NCBI RefSeq assembly: GCF_050753345.1
Contig: NZ_JBLZFX010000010.1
Coordinates: 1 to 64,000, forward strand
DNA from: Alkalinema pantanalense
GTDB lineage: Bacteria > Cyanobacteriota > Cyanobacteriia > Leptolyngbyales > Leptolyngbyaceae
DNA length: 64,000 nucleotides
Direction of reading: 5' to 3'
Shown here in pieces: positions 35,720-44,420 of this stretch. Positions within the stretch are counted from its first letter, which is position 1. Each line of letters opens with the position of its first letter. The notes below the pieces were generated by a model. The model saw only the letters and a program-made list of their open reading frames with translations. It ran no database searches and had not been told where the DNA came from. Both the position numbers and the translations under genes were made by a program.

Positions 35720-36343
35720 ATGAAGCTCTCTGTAACTATTCAAGGTTTGCTCGAAGAACATTTAGACACCCCTCTTTCGATCGCAACCTTGTTAGAGCGC
35801 ACCGGCGAGCAGGGATTTGGGATTCTAAGTGGATTGCTAACTCTGCCGATGTTGATTCCAGTTCCGATTCCGTTGGCGGGGTTTTCCACCTTGATGGGGG
35901 CAGGAACGATCCTGATGGGGTTGCAGTTAGCATTGGGCGCTAAGCAACCTTGGCTACCCCATCGACTGGCTCAGTTAGAAATGTCGCCTAAGTTATCCCA
36001 AGGATTGCTCAAAAATATTGAACGGGTTCTCTATCCCGTTGAAAAGTTTTCTCAAACTCGGTTAGTTCGTGTGAGTCATAACCGAAATATTCGTCGCTTA
36101 ATCGGCTTCTGTATGGCTTGGAATGCAGCTTTAATGGCGCTTCCCTTGCCAATTCCACTGACTAATTTATTGCCCGCTTACACGATCGAAGCGTTGGTGA
36201 TTGGATTACTGGAAGATGATGGATTGTTAATGCTGATTGGTTTGGGGATGACTGCCCTGGCTACTGTTTTCTTTGCCAGTATTGCCAGCGCCATTTGGAT
36301 TGTATTTTGCCAAGCGATCGTGCATTTTCAAGGGCTATTTTAG
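35720..36343 (+). CDS. exopolysaccharide synthesis protein ExoD family
   Basis: A 207-residue membrane protein of the ExoD family. Four or more hydrophobic segments are visible, with LTLPMLIPVPIPLAGFSTLM and ALPLPIPLTNLLPAYTIEAL, the repeated P-rich halves typical of the family. ExoD affects exopolysaccharide production in rhizobia; the molecular function is unknown. The ATG at 35720 gives MKLSVTIQGLLEEHL and fits the family. It converges with the gene at 36398-37081. Confidence 0.85.
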   Translation: MKLSVTIQGLLEEHLDTPLSIATLLERTGEQGFGILSGLLTLPMLIPVPIPLAGFSTLMGAGTILMGLQLALGAKQPWLPHRLAQLEMSPKLSQGLLKNIERVLYPVEKFSQTRLVRVSHNRNIRRLIGFCMAWNAALMALPLPIPLTNLLPAYTIEALVIGLLEDDGLLMLIGLGMTALATVFFASIASAIWIVFCQAIVHFQGLF

Positions 36344-36397
36344 GGATTGCATCCGGGCACATCTGTGTGTCATCAACCAATTAATCTTGACCGATCA

Positions 36398-37081
36398 CTA
36401 ATTTCGACGCAGCACGATTCGATCTTGGTCAACTTCTATAGAATTAGCAGAAATTTCAGACAGGAATTGGGGCAGAGTCCTGTTAATTTGATTCTGAAGG
36501 TGCTCCGGCGGAACCCCTACTCGCTGGGCAATTTGATTGAGCGAAAAACTGAGCTTGCCTACTTTGACTTGGGTATTTGGATCAAGTTGAATTTGGCCAT
36601 TGACCATGCGAGGTTGCCCTTCCAAGCCAAGATAAATTTGACGATCGTGAAATCCTGGAATCCGTTGGATCGCGTCCCGTAGTAGCGCTTTTTCTTGGTG
36701 AGAGAGTTGACTCTGCTGCAACTCTGCTAGATCGACCACAGCGCCTGCTTGGAGTTGATTGTTTTTAATTTCCGTATGGATACCCTTAATGGCAGTGGAC
36801 GCTTTGACCTGTTGACTGACTTGAGCGATTGTAGATGTGACCAGAACCTTAACTTCCGCTGGGCTTAAACTAACAGACACATTTTCCTGGTTGAGCGATC
36901 GCAGTTTTTGCTCAACTTGTCGCGCTTCTGCTTGTAGCGTATCTGGTTCTAGGAGATAGGTTTGGGCTGCGTTTCGATAGCCGTCGGGCAAGCTGGTTGC
37001 TTGTTGATAGGCGATCGCAATGCCGACTCCCGCAGCCCCTAACACGCCTAACCCAATTAATGCGACTCGTTTCATCATCAT
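36398..37081 (-). CDS. membrane-anchored hypothetical protein
   Basis: A 227-residue protein with an N-terminal hydrophobic segment (KRVALIGLGVLGAAGVGIAI) that is either a signal anchor or a signal peptide. The remainder is soluble, with repeated Gln/Leu-rich helices and beta segments (NGQIQLDPNTQVKVGKLSFS). The pattern of an anchor plus an extracytoplasmic lipid-binding-like domain recalls cyanobacterial anchored proteins of unknown role. I do not recognise a named family. The first codons are MMMK, so the start could shift by one or two codons. Confidence 0.7.
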   Translation of the reverse strand: MMMKRVALIGLGVLGAAGVGIAIAYQQATSLPDGYRNAAQTYLLEPDTLQAEARQVEQKLRSLNQENVSVSLSPAEVKVLVTSTIAQVSQQVKASTAIKGIHTEIKNNQLQAGAVVDLAELQQSQLSHQEKALLRDAIQRIPGFHDRQIYLGLEGQPRMVNGQIQLDPNTQVKVGKLSFSLNQIAQRVGVPPEHLQNQINRTLPQFLSEISANSIEVDQDRIVLRRN

Positions 37082-37425
37082 GGGAATTTCTCAATCAACA
37101 GGGTTCCCGATGAATACAAGCTGTTCTCTACTGATTCCAGACAATGCCGCTCTTGAAATGAGCAGTTTGAAATGAAGCAGTATTGTTTGCCCGATTCATC
37201 CATTGCAGAGCCTTGAGAACAGGGGGTTGGGGCTATGGCATGCTCGATCGTCGTCCGTTAGCGCACCCCTGGTCTTGCTTAGAAAGTCCAGGGACTCAGA
37301 GGTCAGTATCACCAAGGCTGAATTTTCGATAATTTTCGATTCTAGTCAATGATTTGGGCATCCTAGCACTACAGAAACAGTGCAACCTTGTGATCCTAAC
37401 CCTGTCCGATCGAGGACAATTCTGC
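37082..37425. other. intergenic region
   Basis: A 344-bp divergent gap between the anchored hypothetical protein and the response regulator. GAGGA at 37412-37416 is the ribosome binding site for the downstream ATG. No other feature is recognised. Confidence 0.4.
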
Positions 37426-38100
37426 ATGAAAAAAATTCTTGTTGTTGATGATGACACCACCCTCCGTACAGCTCTCAGTCGCTATCTAAGTAAGCGAGGA
37501 TATTGTGTTCAGGATGCCGCTTCTGGTCTAGATGCGCTAACGCTGTTTGAGCAGGATCCTCCAGATTTGATTGTTTCCGATGTGCTGATGCCGGAAATGG
37601 ATGGCTATGAATTCTGCCGCCGGGTACGGGCAAGCCGTGTTGGGCAACTCCTGCCATTTATTTTCCTCTCCAGTCGCGCCGATGTTGAAGATCGCGTCCA
37701 GGGCCATTCTATGGGGGCAGATGATTATTTAATTAAACCCTTTGAACCCCGTGAACTTTTGGCCAAGATTGAAGCACAGTTGGAACGTTCCCGACGAACC
37801 CATGCTGAAATTATTCGCTTGCTTCAGCAAGTCAGTCACGCCCCGGAACCCCAAACCGCGCCCCACCCGCTACCGCTAACGCCTGCCGAAGAAAAAGTTT
37901 TTTGGCAAGTGATCCAGGGCTATACCAATAAGCAAATCGGTGAACATCTTTTTGTCAGTCCCCGCACTGTTCAAACCCACCTCAGTAATATTCTCAACAA
38001 GTTACAACTGGAAAATCGATCGCAACTGGTTCGTTATGCCTTTGAACATGGTTATAAGCCTCCCCTAGACCGAACGGTTGCAGAACCGATCGAGCCATAA
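37426..38100 (+). CDS. NarL/LuxR-type response regulator
   Basis: A 224-residue regulator. The receiver domain begins MKKILVVDDDTTLRTALSRY and has the phospho-acceptor Asp in LIVSDVLMPEMDGYEFCRRV (about residue 54) and Lys in LIKPFEP. The C-terminal LuxR/NarL helix-turn-helix is at about 148-210 (LTPAEEKVFWQVIQGYTNKQ, FVSPRTVQTHLSNILNKL). The start at 37426 has GAGGA 9 bases upstream. It has no adjacent histidine kinase, so the partner is unknown. Confidence 0.9.
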   Translation: MKKILVVDDDTTLRTALSRYLSKRGYCVQDAASGLDALTLFEQDPPDLIVSDVLMPEMDGYEFCRRVRASRVGQLLPFIFLSSRADVEDRVQGHSMGADDYLIKPFEPRELLAKIEAQLERSRRTHAEIIRLLQQVSHAPEPQTAPHPLPLTPAEEKVFWQVIQGYTNKQIGEHLFVSPRTVQTHLSNILNKLQLENRSQLVRYAFEHGYKPPLDRTVAEPIEP

Positions 38101-38129
38101 AAAAGAGCAGAGAAAGGATTCCTCTGCTC
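38097..38129 (-). terminator. rho-independent terminator of the VKOR gene
   Basis: On the minus strand GAGCAGAG pairs with CTCTGCTC around a 9-base loop (38105-38129), followed by a run of T. It is positioned 51 bp after the VKOR stop. Confidence 0.8.
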
Positions 38130-38179
38130 CTACACGAATAGGGGGATTATTGATTCCGATCGATCAGGTTAACAACTTG

Positions 38180-39178
38180 TTAAGGTTGGCGACAGACGCG
38201 AAACTCATTCTTAAAGTTCTGTGGCCCGGTGTATCCCGAATTTTTTGCTAACTCCGCTAGAGTTTGCCGTCCAGCGTAGTATTTGCCCCCAACGAACCAA
38301 GTGGGAAAGCCGGGAGCTTGTCCTGTTTGTTGGGCGGCTGCATCTAAGGACGTTTTACAAGTATTAACTTGGGCGTCTTTTCCGCCTTCTGCACATTCCA
38401 CGTAATCCATTTCCTTCATGGCTTCTTTGCCAAACAACTGCTTTTGTTCGCAGCAGTGGGGACACCAAAACGCACCGTACATTTTGGCTCCAGATGCCTT
38501 CAGGTGCTTGGCCAATTGGACTTCCGATTCACCGGATGTGGCATCTACTAAGAAATAGACATTTCCCTGGGCGTCGCCGATCGTACTGGCACTGGCGGTA
38601 TCCTGTTGCGGGGCGTAGATGGCTAAGGTGCTTACCAATGTCACCATGCTGACAATGACACCCATGAAGGCCAGTTGCCCTCGATCGTCCCAATCTCGCC
38701 CCAATAAGCAGACCACAAACATAGCGGTTGCGCAGATGGCAGAGAACAAACAGAAGGGACAAAGCCCACCCCACCCTAGAGATCGGCCCCCAAAGACAAA
38801 TTCCGAGAACATGACATACATCAAGTAGCCACTGAAAATCAGCATCGCTGTTGTGCCTAAAAACAGCAGTGGCCAAGTGATATCTTCCAGTTTTTTGCGG
38901 GTGGATAGGCTTTCTTCGCCCTTAAACAGCAACGGACTGAGGGCCAAGATGGCGATCGCAAAATAAGCGAGCAGACCGAACAGCGAAAGGGGTTGCCCAA
39001 AGATCGTGGCATAGCGGCTGCTTAGCACCGCACAGGTTTGGGTGGGGCAAGAGTCACCTACGGCAAAAAAGCGTAGATAGGTTAAGTAAGCCGTATTGAT
39101 CACCCCTAAGGTTGCGATTCCCCCAATAATAGGGCGTGACCAGCGATGGATCCAAGGCGTAGAGCGTCGGCGAATCAT
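38180..39178 (-). CDS. VKOR-thioredoxin fusion, disulfide bond formation
   Basis: A 332-residue membrane protein joining a vitamin K epoxide reductase homologue to a thioredoxin-like domain. The VKOR part (residues 15-190, about five membrane helices) has the loop Cys pair C44/C49 (DSCPTQTC) and the active CPFC motif C140/C143. The thioredoxin-like part carries WCPHC (C239/C242) on the periplasmic or luminal side. In cyanobacteria and plants this fusion oxidises cysteines of secreted proteins and uses quinone as acceptor; the plant homologue LTO1 supports photosystem II assembly. Confidence 0.95.
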   Translation of the reverse strand: MIRRRSTPWIHRWSRPIIGGIATLGVINTAYLTYLRFFAVGDSCPTQTCAVLSSRYATIFGQPLSLFGLLAYFAIAILALSPLLFKGEESLSTRKKLEDITWPLLFLGTTAMLIFSGYLMYVMFSEFVFGGRSLGWGGLCPFCLFSAICATAMFVVCLLGRDWDDRGQLAFMGVIVSMVTLVSTLAIYAPQQDTASASTIGDAQGNVYFLVDATSGESEVQLAKHLKASGAKMYGAFWCPHCCEQKQLFGKEAMKEMDYVECAEGGKDAQVNTCKTSLDAAAQQTGQAPGFPTWFVGGKYYAGRQTLAELAKNSGYTGPQNFKNEFRVCRQP

Positions 39179-39531
39179 AGACTTTTAGACTAGGAATGAC
39201 CAATCCTAAATAAATGTGGCAAGGAATACCTATCACGTTAACCGTTTTCCGGTTCTGTCTCTACCAATATCCGGTTCCCAAGGACGACTCAAGGGAAGCA
39301 GGTTACTCCAATCAACCTTGTCCAGATTGGGCAGAATAGAAACGGAGAACAAAAACGTGGCAAGTTTTTGCAGAAGTTTGCCTCAAGCTTACTCCAAAAC
39401 AGCCTGGAATGCCCTCCACAGCGTCTTACCTTTTTAGCAGTTCGGAAAAAGTTTCAGAAATTTTGCAAAAGGGGTTGCAAAACTTAGAAGGGTTTGTTAA
39501 TTTAATTAAGCGCTCGCAAGAAAGCAAACAA
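39179..39531. other. intergenic region upstream of tRNA-Phe
   Basis: About 350 bp containing the presumed promoters of the VKOR gene (minus) and tRNA-Phe (plus). No gene or repeat is recognised. Confidence 0.4.
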
Positions 39532-39604
<73 letters not shown>

Positions 39605-39782
39605 TTTAGACGAATCAAGCCAAAAACCCAAAGGAATTATCTTCCCGGCTTGGCCTCTGGCAATCCTGTCTGGTAGTTTAACTTTTCTACTGGGTGTTTT
39701 TAGGTAGGTTTAGCAATCTTAGCGGATATTCGATCTAAGAAAGTCAATCCTGAAGAACTAATCTTCAAAAGTCCGAGAGGCA

Positions 39783-39885
39783 AGGGAACAGCGCATAAAT
39801 AAAATCCCAATTGGGTAGGGGTAGGAGAGTAAAATAGTAGGAGGGTAGGGGAATGAAGAGGGGATATTATTTCTTGGCAAATCCC
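39783..39885. repeat. dispersed 100-bp repeat, copy 2
   Basis: AGGGAACAGCGCATAAATAA, a variable GGGTAGGGGTAGGAG-rich centre, and TTATTTCTTGGCAAATCCC. Start and end match copy 1 at 32180-32279 while the centre differs. Confidence 0.65.
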
Positions 39886-40134
39886 CAAGTTATTCAACCA
39901 ACACAATTTTGCTAATTGTGCTTGGAAGTCAATTATCGCGAAATGTCGTGTTGCTGACCGAAAGAGCTATCAGTGCAGACATACCTTAATTAATTTATGT
40001 GTTGAGGAGCATATCAATAGAACAGCGATCGGGCGATGGACAGGAACCAATGCAAAGATGATTGATCAGCACTATGGCGCAACGAATTTTACAAATTTTT
40101 GCTCCCCTGATCTCATGTAGGAATTGCCTTTGAT

Positions 40135-40380
40135 ATGGTTCTATCTTTGTTCGTAAATGCGATCTCATTCATTACGATCTCATTCATTAACAAAGTACAG
40201 TTTCAATTAGTTCTATCTTTTATGGGTATCACCGCAGGACTGGTTCTGTGTGTGGAAATGTTGCAACTGTCTCAAATGTATCACCTTCTGAGCGAAAGCT
40301 GTTCTCTCACTAAGCACTCCATAGCCGGCGTGATTCGGCTACTCAATGATAAGCAGGTGTTGGAAACGACTGGGCTGTAA
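40135..40380 (+). CDS. doubtful small hypothetical protein
   Basis: An 81-codon frame beginning MVLSLFVNAISFITISFINK with two hydrophobic stretches, possibly a small membrane protein, ending RLLNDKQVLETTGL. There is no ribosome binding site of note and no recognised family. It could equally be a chance frame in decayed DNA. Confidence 0.2.
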   Translation: MVLSLFVNAISFITISFINKVQFQLVLSFMGITAGLVLCVEMLQLSQMYHLLSESCSLTKHSIAGVIRLLNDKQVLETTGL

Positions 40381-40544
40381 AAAACATAGCAAATTCTTGC
40401 CCAACTGATTTAGGTTACTTCCAAGAAGGATGACTGCAACGCTAGGGAAGTTCAGAAATTCTAGATGAGCAAACTAATTGTCTCTATCTATATTCAACGC
40501 TCTAAAATTGCTTATGCACGGCTACCTATATGACCGAAAAATAA

Positions 40545-41507
40545 TCAGCCTGAAAGTGTCACAGAATCAACTGGTGAAACACCAAAATTTCTTAGAGAAG
40601 ATTGATTGCGGAGACATTCAGAAGTCTTCAAAAATTCCATGAATGCAAATACATGAGGAGAATGAGAACGTTTAGCGACGATAGCCATGCGAATTGTTCT
40701 AAAAAAAGGAGTAGGTAAGCTACGGATATAAACGTTGGGGGGAACTGGCTCAGCCGCTAAACGCGGCAGAATAGCAACTCCTAGTCCCTGCGCAACCATG
40801 TTGACGATCGTTGAGTCAGATTTAGCATGATAGGCAGGCTGCAATGCTTTGCAGAATCTAGCACAGTGTTCATAGGCATACTTGTCAGAGCTAAATCCAT
40901 TGGTAGCGACAATCAGTGGATAAGCTTTAAGCTGCTCCCAACTCAATTTAAACTGCGCTTCCGTGTAGGAGAGTGGCAACAACACGACAAACTCATCTTG
41001 TAAGAATTCCCAAGTTTCAAACTCAGAGTTCATTAGGTCATCTGTAAAGCCAATATCAGCCCGTCCCTTACACAAATCATCCTCAACACTCTGTTCATCA
41101 AATTGCTCGATTACGCTCACAGTGACTCCTGGAAACTGTTGCTGAAACTGAGCAATGATTGTTGGCAAGAGGTGAGTCGCAACACTCCGAATTGAGGTTA
41201 GACGAACCTTGCCTTGCTGAAGGCTACTTATCAAATTCGCCTCTTTCAGAATTTGTTCTTGGAGATGAATAATTTGTTGAGCGTGGGTAAGGATCTTCTC
41301 ACCAGCGGGAGTTAGATCCGCACCATGACGGCCACGGGAAAATAAAGGAATCCCTAAATCCGATTCCAACGCCGCGATCGCGTTACTAACTGCTGATTGT
41401 GCCATCTCTAGCTCAAGAGCCGCATCACTAAAGCTACTGTGCTCCGCGACTGCAATGAAGGCATGAAGTTGTGCCAGCTTTATCTTGCTTTGACGCTTTC
41501 GTTCCAT
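40545..41507 (-). CDS. LysR-type transcriptional regulator
   Basis: A 320-residue regulator. The N-terminal winged helix-turn-helix is LAQLHAFIAVAEHSSFSDAA through ELEMAQSAVSNAIAALESDL with LGIPLFSRG. The ligand-binding domain follows (about 100-300), with DIGFTDDLMNSEFE and MVAQGLGVAILPRLAA. It is divergent from the CobW/nitrile hydratase cluster, the classical arrangement in which a LysR protein controls the opposite genes. The effector could be a nitrile, amide, cyanate or sulfur compound; this is inference. Confidence 0.9.
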   Translation of the reverse strand: MERKRQSKIKLAQLHAFIAVAEHSSFSDAALELEMAQSAVSNAIAALESDLGIPLFSRGRHGADLTPAGEKILTHAQQIIHLQEQILKEANLISSLQQGKVRLTSIRSVATHLLPTIIAQFQQQFPGVTVSVIEQFDEQSVEDDLCKGRADIGFTDDLMNSEFETWEFLQDEFVVLLPLSYTEAQFKLSWEQLKAYPLIVATNGFSSDKYAYEHCARFCKALQPAYHAKSDSTIVNMVAQGLGVAILPRLAAEPVPPNVYIRSLPTPFFRTIRMAIVAKRSHSPHVFAFMEFLKTSECLRNQSSLRNFGVSPVDSVTLSG

Positions 41508-42075
41508 AGACCTAAGGAGAGTCGTTATGGTATGTTAAACAAGATTTTTTCAGAGAATGGGCGATAAGAAGGTATCCTATCTATCTGTTTTTGTGATAGA
41601 TGAGATACAGAAAACGCTTTGACTTTTATTTGTCACCTCATTTAATCTGTCAGCTATTCCGAAGAAACTGCTTGCTACTGATGGAACGCTTTGTAAAAGA
41701 AAGTTCTCAATTTGTTACTGGTTGTAAATGGTTGATTTTATCTTCCGATACTTCTTATCAAACTATATCTTTGATAAGGAGATTTGAAGTGACTGATCTT
41801 TTTTAGGTTGGCTCAGGAGATACATCACCAATAGGAAGTTCGGTATTAAGTCTAGAGGCAAAAAACTCAATTCTTCACTGCAAGAAAGTGTGAATCTTCT
41901 TCTGCTTCGGAATAGAAATTCAACCTTCTGTCCCTTTTGTCTCAAGCACTACTTTTTTCAAGAGTCATTGATGAGATTAATAGGCACAAGAAGATAAAGC
42001 AAAGTGAGAAACGCAGTTATCTGTTCCTTCAACGTAATTGGATCCCCAGTAGTTAAATCATAGGAATCTGCACTA
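41508..42075. other. LysR-CobW divergent control region
   Basis: A 568-bp AT-rich gap. It contains the dyad at 41579-41601. Open frames such as 41600-41806 show no family features. No exact NtcA box (GTA-N8-TAC) and no cobalamin riboswitch core were found by eye. Confidence 0.45.
41579..41601. promoter_or_regulatory. candidate LysR operator dyad
   Basis: A perfect inverted repeat ATCTATC-N9-GATAGAT lies 72 bp upstream of the LysR start and about 475 bp from the CobW start. The position fits autoregulatory binding by the LysR protein; binding is inferred only from symmetry and location. Confidence 0.45.
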
Positions 42076-43041
42076 ATGGTTATGCTGAGTAGTCCTATTC
42101 CCGTTACGGTTATTACAGGTTATCTTGGCTCAGGCAAAACGACGCTGCTGAATCAAATTCTTCACTATCAACATGGCAAGAAGATTGCTGTGATTGTGAA
42201 TGAGTTTGGAGATGTGGGAATTGATAGCCAACTTGTTGTGAATGCTGATGAAGAAATCTTAGAAATGAACAACGGTTGTATCTGCTGCACAGTTCGAGGT
42301 GACCTAATTCGCATTGTTGGAAACTTGTTAGAAAAACGTGAAAAGTTTGATTGTTTGGTCATTGAAACGACTGGTTTAGCCGATCCAGCACCTGTTATCC
42401 AGTCGTTTTTTGTAGACGAAACAATGCGGTCTAAAACTCAGTTAGATGCAGTTGTTACCGTTGTAGATGCAAAACACATTTGGGAACATTGGGACAGCAG
42501 CGAGGCGCAAGAACAAGTTGCATTTGCGGATGTTATTCTTCTCAACAAGATTGATCTCGTTCCACGCCAGCAGATTGAGCAGTTGGAGAATCAAATTCGA
42601 GCCATCAATGCTTGTGCCAAAATTTATCGAACTCAGAACTGCAATTTGTCGCTTGATTCAATCTTGGGAGTCAAAGCATTTGATCTCAAGAATGCTTTAT
42701 CCATTGATCCAGCATTTCTAGATGAATCAGCGCATGAGCATGATGAAACCGTTTTCTCTATCTCGATCGTCGAATCGGGTGTTGTAAATGGTGACAAACT
42801 TACTACTTGGTTAAACCAACTTGTTCAGATTCAAGGGCAAAACATTTTTCGGATGAAAGGTATTTTGAATGTCGATGATGAGGATCGGAGGTTTGTGCTT
42901 CAAGGTGTGCATATGTTGCTTGAGGGTAGACCTGGCAGACCTTGGAGATCAGACGAACCGCGTCGGAATGAAATGGTATTTATCGGACGATCGCTACCGG
43001 AAGCAGACCTAAAAGGCGGGTTTCAGTCATGTTTAATCTAA
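42076..43041 (+). CDS. CobW/COG0523-family GTPase, probable cobalt chaperone for nitrile hydratase
   Basis: A 321-residue G3E GTPase. Walker A GYLGSGKTT is at residues 15-23, the metal-binding GCICC motif at 67-71, ETTGLADPAP follows as switch region, and NKID gives base specificity. The C-terminal CobW_C domain starts about residue 220. COG0523 proteins deliver metals to target enzymes. A histidine-containing segment (ESAHEHDE, about 218-225) may also bind metal. As the first gene of the nitrile hydratase cluster it probably inserts cobalt into the enzyme. An ATG two codons in is an alternative start. Confidence 0.9.
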   Translation: MVMLSSPIPVTVITGYLGSGKTTLLNQILHYQHGKKIAVIVNEFGDVGIDSQLVVNADEEILEMNNGCICCTVRGDLIRIVGNLLEKREKFDCLVIETTGLADPAPVIQSFFVDETMRSKTQLDAVVTVVDAKHIWEHWDSSEAQEQVAFADVILLNKIDLVPRQQIEQLENQIRAINACAKIYRTQNCNLSLDSILGVKAFDLKNALSIDPAFLDESAHEHDETVFSISIVESGVVNGDKLTTWLNQLVQIQGQNIFRMKGILNVDDEDRRFVLQGVHMLLEGRPGRPWRSDEPRRNEMVFIGRSLPEADLKGGFQSCLI

Positions 43042-43093
43042 ATTTTGCTTGAGCAAAGTACTCTCACAACGATTTGCAATCAGGACTAATTGT

Positions 43094-43609
43094 ATGAAAA
43101 AGCTAGATGCATACAGTGTCAGCATTGGTGTTTTAGGAGCCGTTGATACCTATCTCACAGCAACGCTCATTCTTGTACCTGTGTGGGTTACATTTATTGC
43201 TTGGGCCTCCTTCTTTATCTTAGGCGGCAAGTCCTCTGGTTTGAAACAGAGCATTGCGTCTAACCTAACCGGAATTGCAATCGCTTCTCTGACACTACTA
43301 TCGATCTCAGCACTAGGGAGCAATCCTGTGATGGGTGCCATCTGTGTTGGAATTGGTAGTGCAGCGATGGTTCAAGCTTCTAAGGTTCCTCTACTCAGGG
43401 CGATTCCTGCAATTGTTTGGGGCTTTGCCTCTACGGTCGGAACTACGATTGCAACAGGTAAAGCAATTACTACTCCAGGACTAGAAAACCCAGCATTAGT
43501 TGCAGCAGCAGCAATGATATTAGGCGGCATCTTTGGCTATCTCTCTGAAATGTGGGGAGATGCGATGACAAGGGAAGGTGTGCCTGCTAGAGAGCAAACC
43601 CGCGTTTAG
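43094..43609 (+). CDS. DUF1097 family membrane protein
   Basis: A 171-residue membrane protein with about five hydrophobic segments: VSIGVLGAVDTYLTATLILV, VTFIAWASFFILGG, then LTGIAIASLTLLSISAL and ILGGIFGYLSEMWGDAM. The pattern matches DUF1097 (E. coli YcdZ-like), whose function is unknown. The start at 43094 (MKKLDAYSV) has AGGA about 8 bases upstream. Its place between the CobW gene and nitrile hydratase suggests a transport or permeability role for nitrile, amide or metal; this is speculation. Confidence 0.75.
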   Translation: MKKLDAYSVSIGVLGAVDTYLTATLILVPVWVTFIAWASFFILGGKSSGLKQSIASNLTGIAIASLTLLSISALGSNPVMGAICVGIGSAAMVQASKVPLLRAIPAIVWGFASTVGTTIATGKAITTPGLENPALVAAAAMILGGIFGYLSEMWGDAMTREGVPAREQTRV

Positions 43610-43659
43610 ACAAGGTGAAAACAGTTCTATTACTAGTTCTCAAACAGGAGAGAAAAGAT

Positions 43660-44379
43660 ATGAAGCTACAGCACTACATTGGTGGAATAGAAGGACTAGA
43701 ACCCTCTAGTTTTGAGAAACGAGTGTTTGTTCAGCCCTGGGAAGAACGCATTTTTGGCATTCACGTGGCAATGATGGCGTTAAGTAACCATCTGAAATCA
43801 GTCAAAACAGTGCCAACTCGGTTCAAGAGTTTCTGGACTTGGGGACATCTTCGTAAAGGTGCAGAGGGGATGAATCCCTTCGATTACTTCAAGTACCGTT
43901 ACTACGAAAAGTGGCTGGGTGGAATCTCTGGCTTCTTTGTTGAATCAGGCTATGTTACCAAAGAAGAACTTGATTCAAAAACAGCTGCCTATCTGGAAAA
44001 GCCAGATGCGCCGTTACCTCAAGGGGGAGAACCTGCGATCGACGGTCAAGTAATGGAGTATTTGCGGGTTGGAGATTCACCCAGATGTGACGTTGAGATT
44101 CAGCCGAAGTTCAAGGTTGGTGATGTGGTTACGGTCAGAAATCCGCCTCCAACCGACCACTGCAAGCTCCCAGGCTATCTGCGAACGAAGCAGGGAGTGG
44201 TTGATGTCGTCTATGAAGGAGCCTACAATTATTACTTCCCAACGGGAGATGGTGTGGGCGACCCGATGCCTATCTATAACGTCAAGTTTGATTCTCATGA
44301 GATTTGGGGCAATTTGACCGAGCCGAAAACGTGGATTTATGTGCAAATCTTTGAAGCTTATCTAGAAGATCCGGCTTAA
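43660..44379 (+). CDS. nthB: nitrile hydratase subunit beta
   Basis: A 239-residue subunit that pairs with alpha to hydrate nitriles to amides. It begins MKLQHYIGGIEGLEPSSFEK and has the N-terminal helical part with PWEERIFGIHVAMMAL. The C-terminal SH3-like barrel is seen in FKVGDVVTVRNPPPTDHCKL and YLRTKQGVVDVVYEGAYNYY. Residue content and length match cobalt-type beta subunits. AGGAGA lies 8 bases before the ATG at 43660. The beta-then-alpha gene order is typical of cobalt-type enzymes. Confidence 0.95.
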   Translation: MKLQHYIGGIEGLEPSSFEKRVFVQPWEERIFGIHVAMMALSNHLKSVKTVPTRFKSFWTWGHLRKGAEGMNPFDYFKYRYYEKWLGGISGFFVESGYVTKEELDSKTAAYLEKPDAPLPQGGEPAIDGQVMEYLRVGDSPRCDVEIQPKFKVGDVVTVRNPPPTDHCKLPGYLRTKQGVVDVVYEGAYNYYFPTGDGVGDPMPIYNVKFDSHEIWGNLTEPKTWIYVQIFEAYLEDPA

Positions 44380-44420
44380 TTTTGGGTGAGATTGATTTCG
44401 TTCGATTGAGGATATGAGTC

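Larger units (their letters stand above)
39605..40544. other. gene-poor left edge of the island
   Basis: Holds copy 2 of a dispersed repeat (39783-39885), a small doubtful open frame (40135-40380) and, within it, a 15-bp tandem duplication CGATCTCATTCATTA near 40161-40190. Nothing else is recognised. Confidence 0.4.

Noticed and set aside
41600..41806. 68-codon frame in the LysR-CobW gap
   Set aside because: AT-rich, no ribosome binding site and its first base overlaps the dyad; likely chance.
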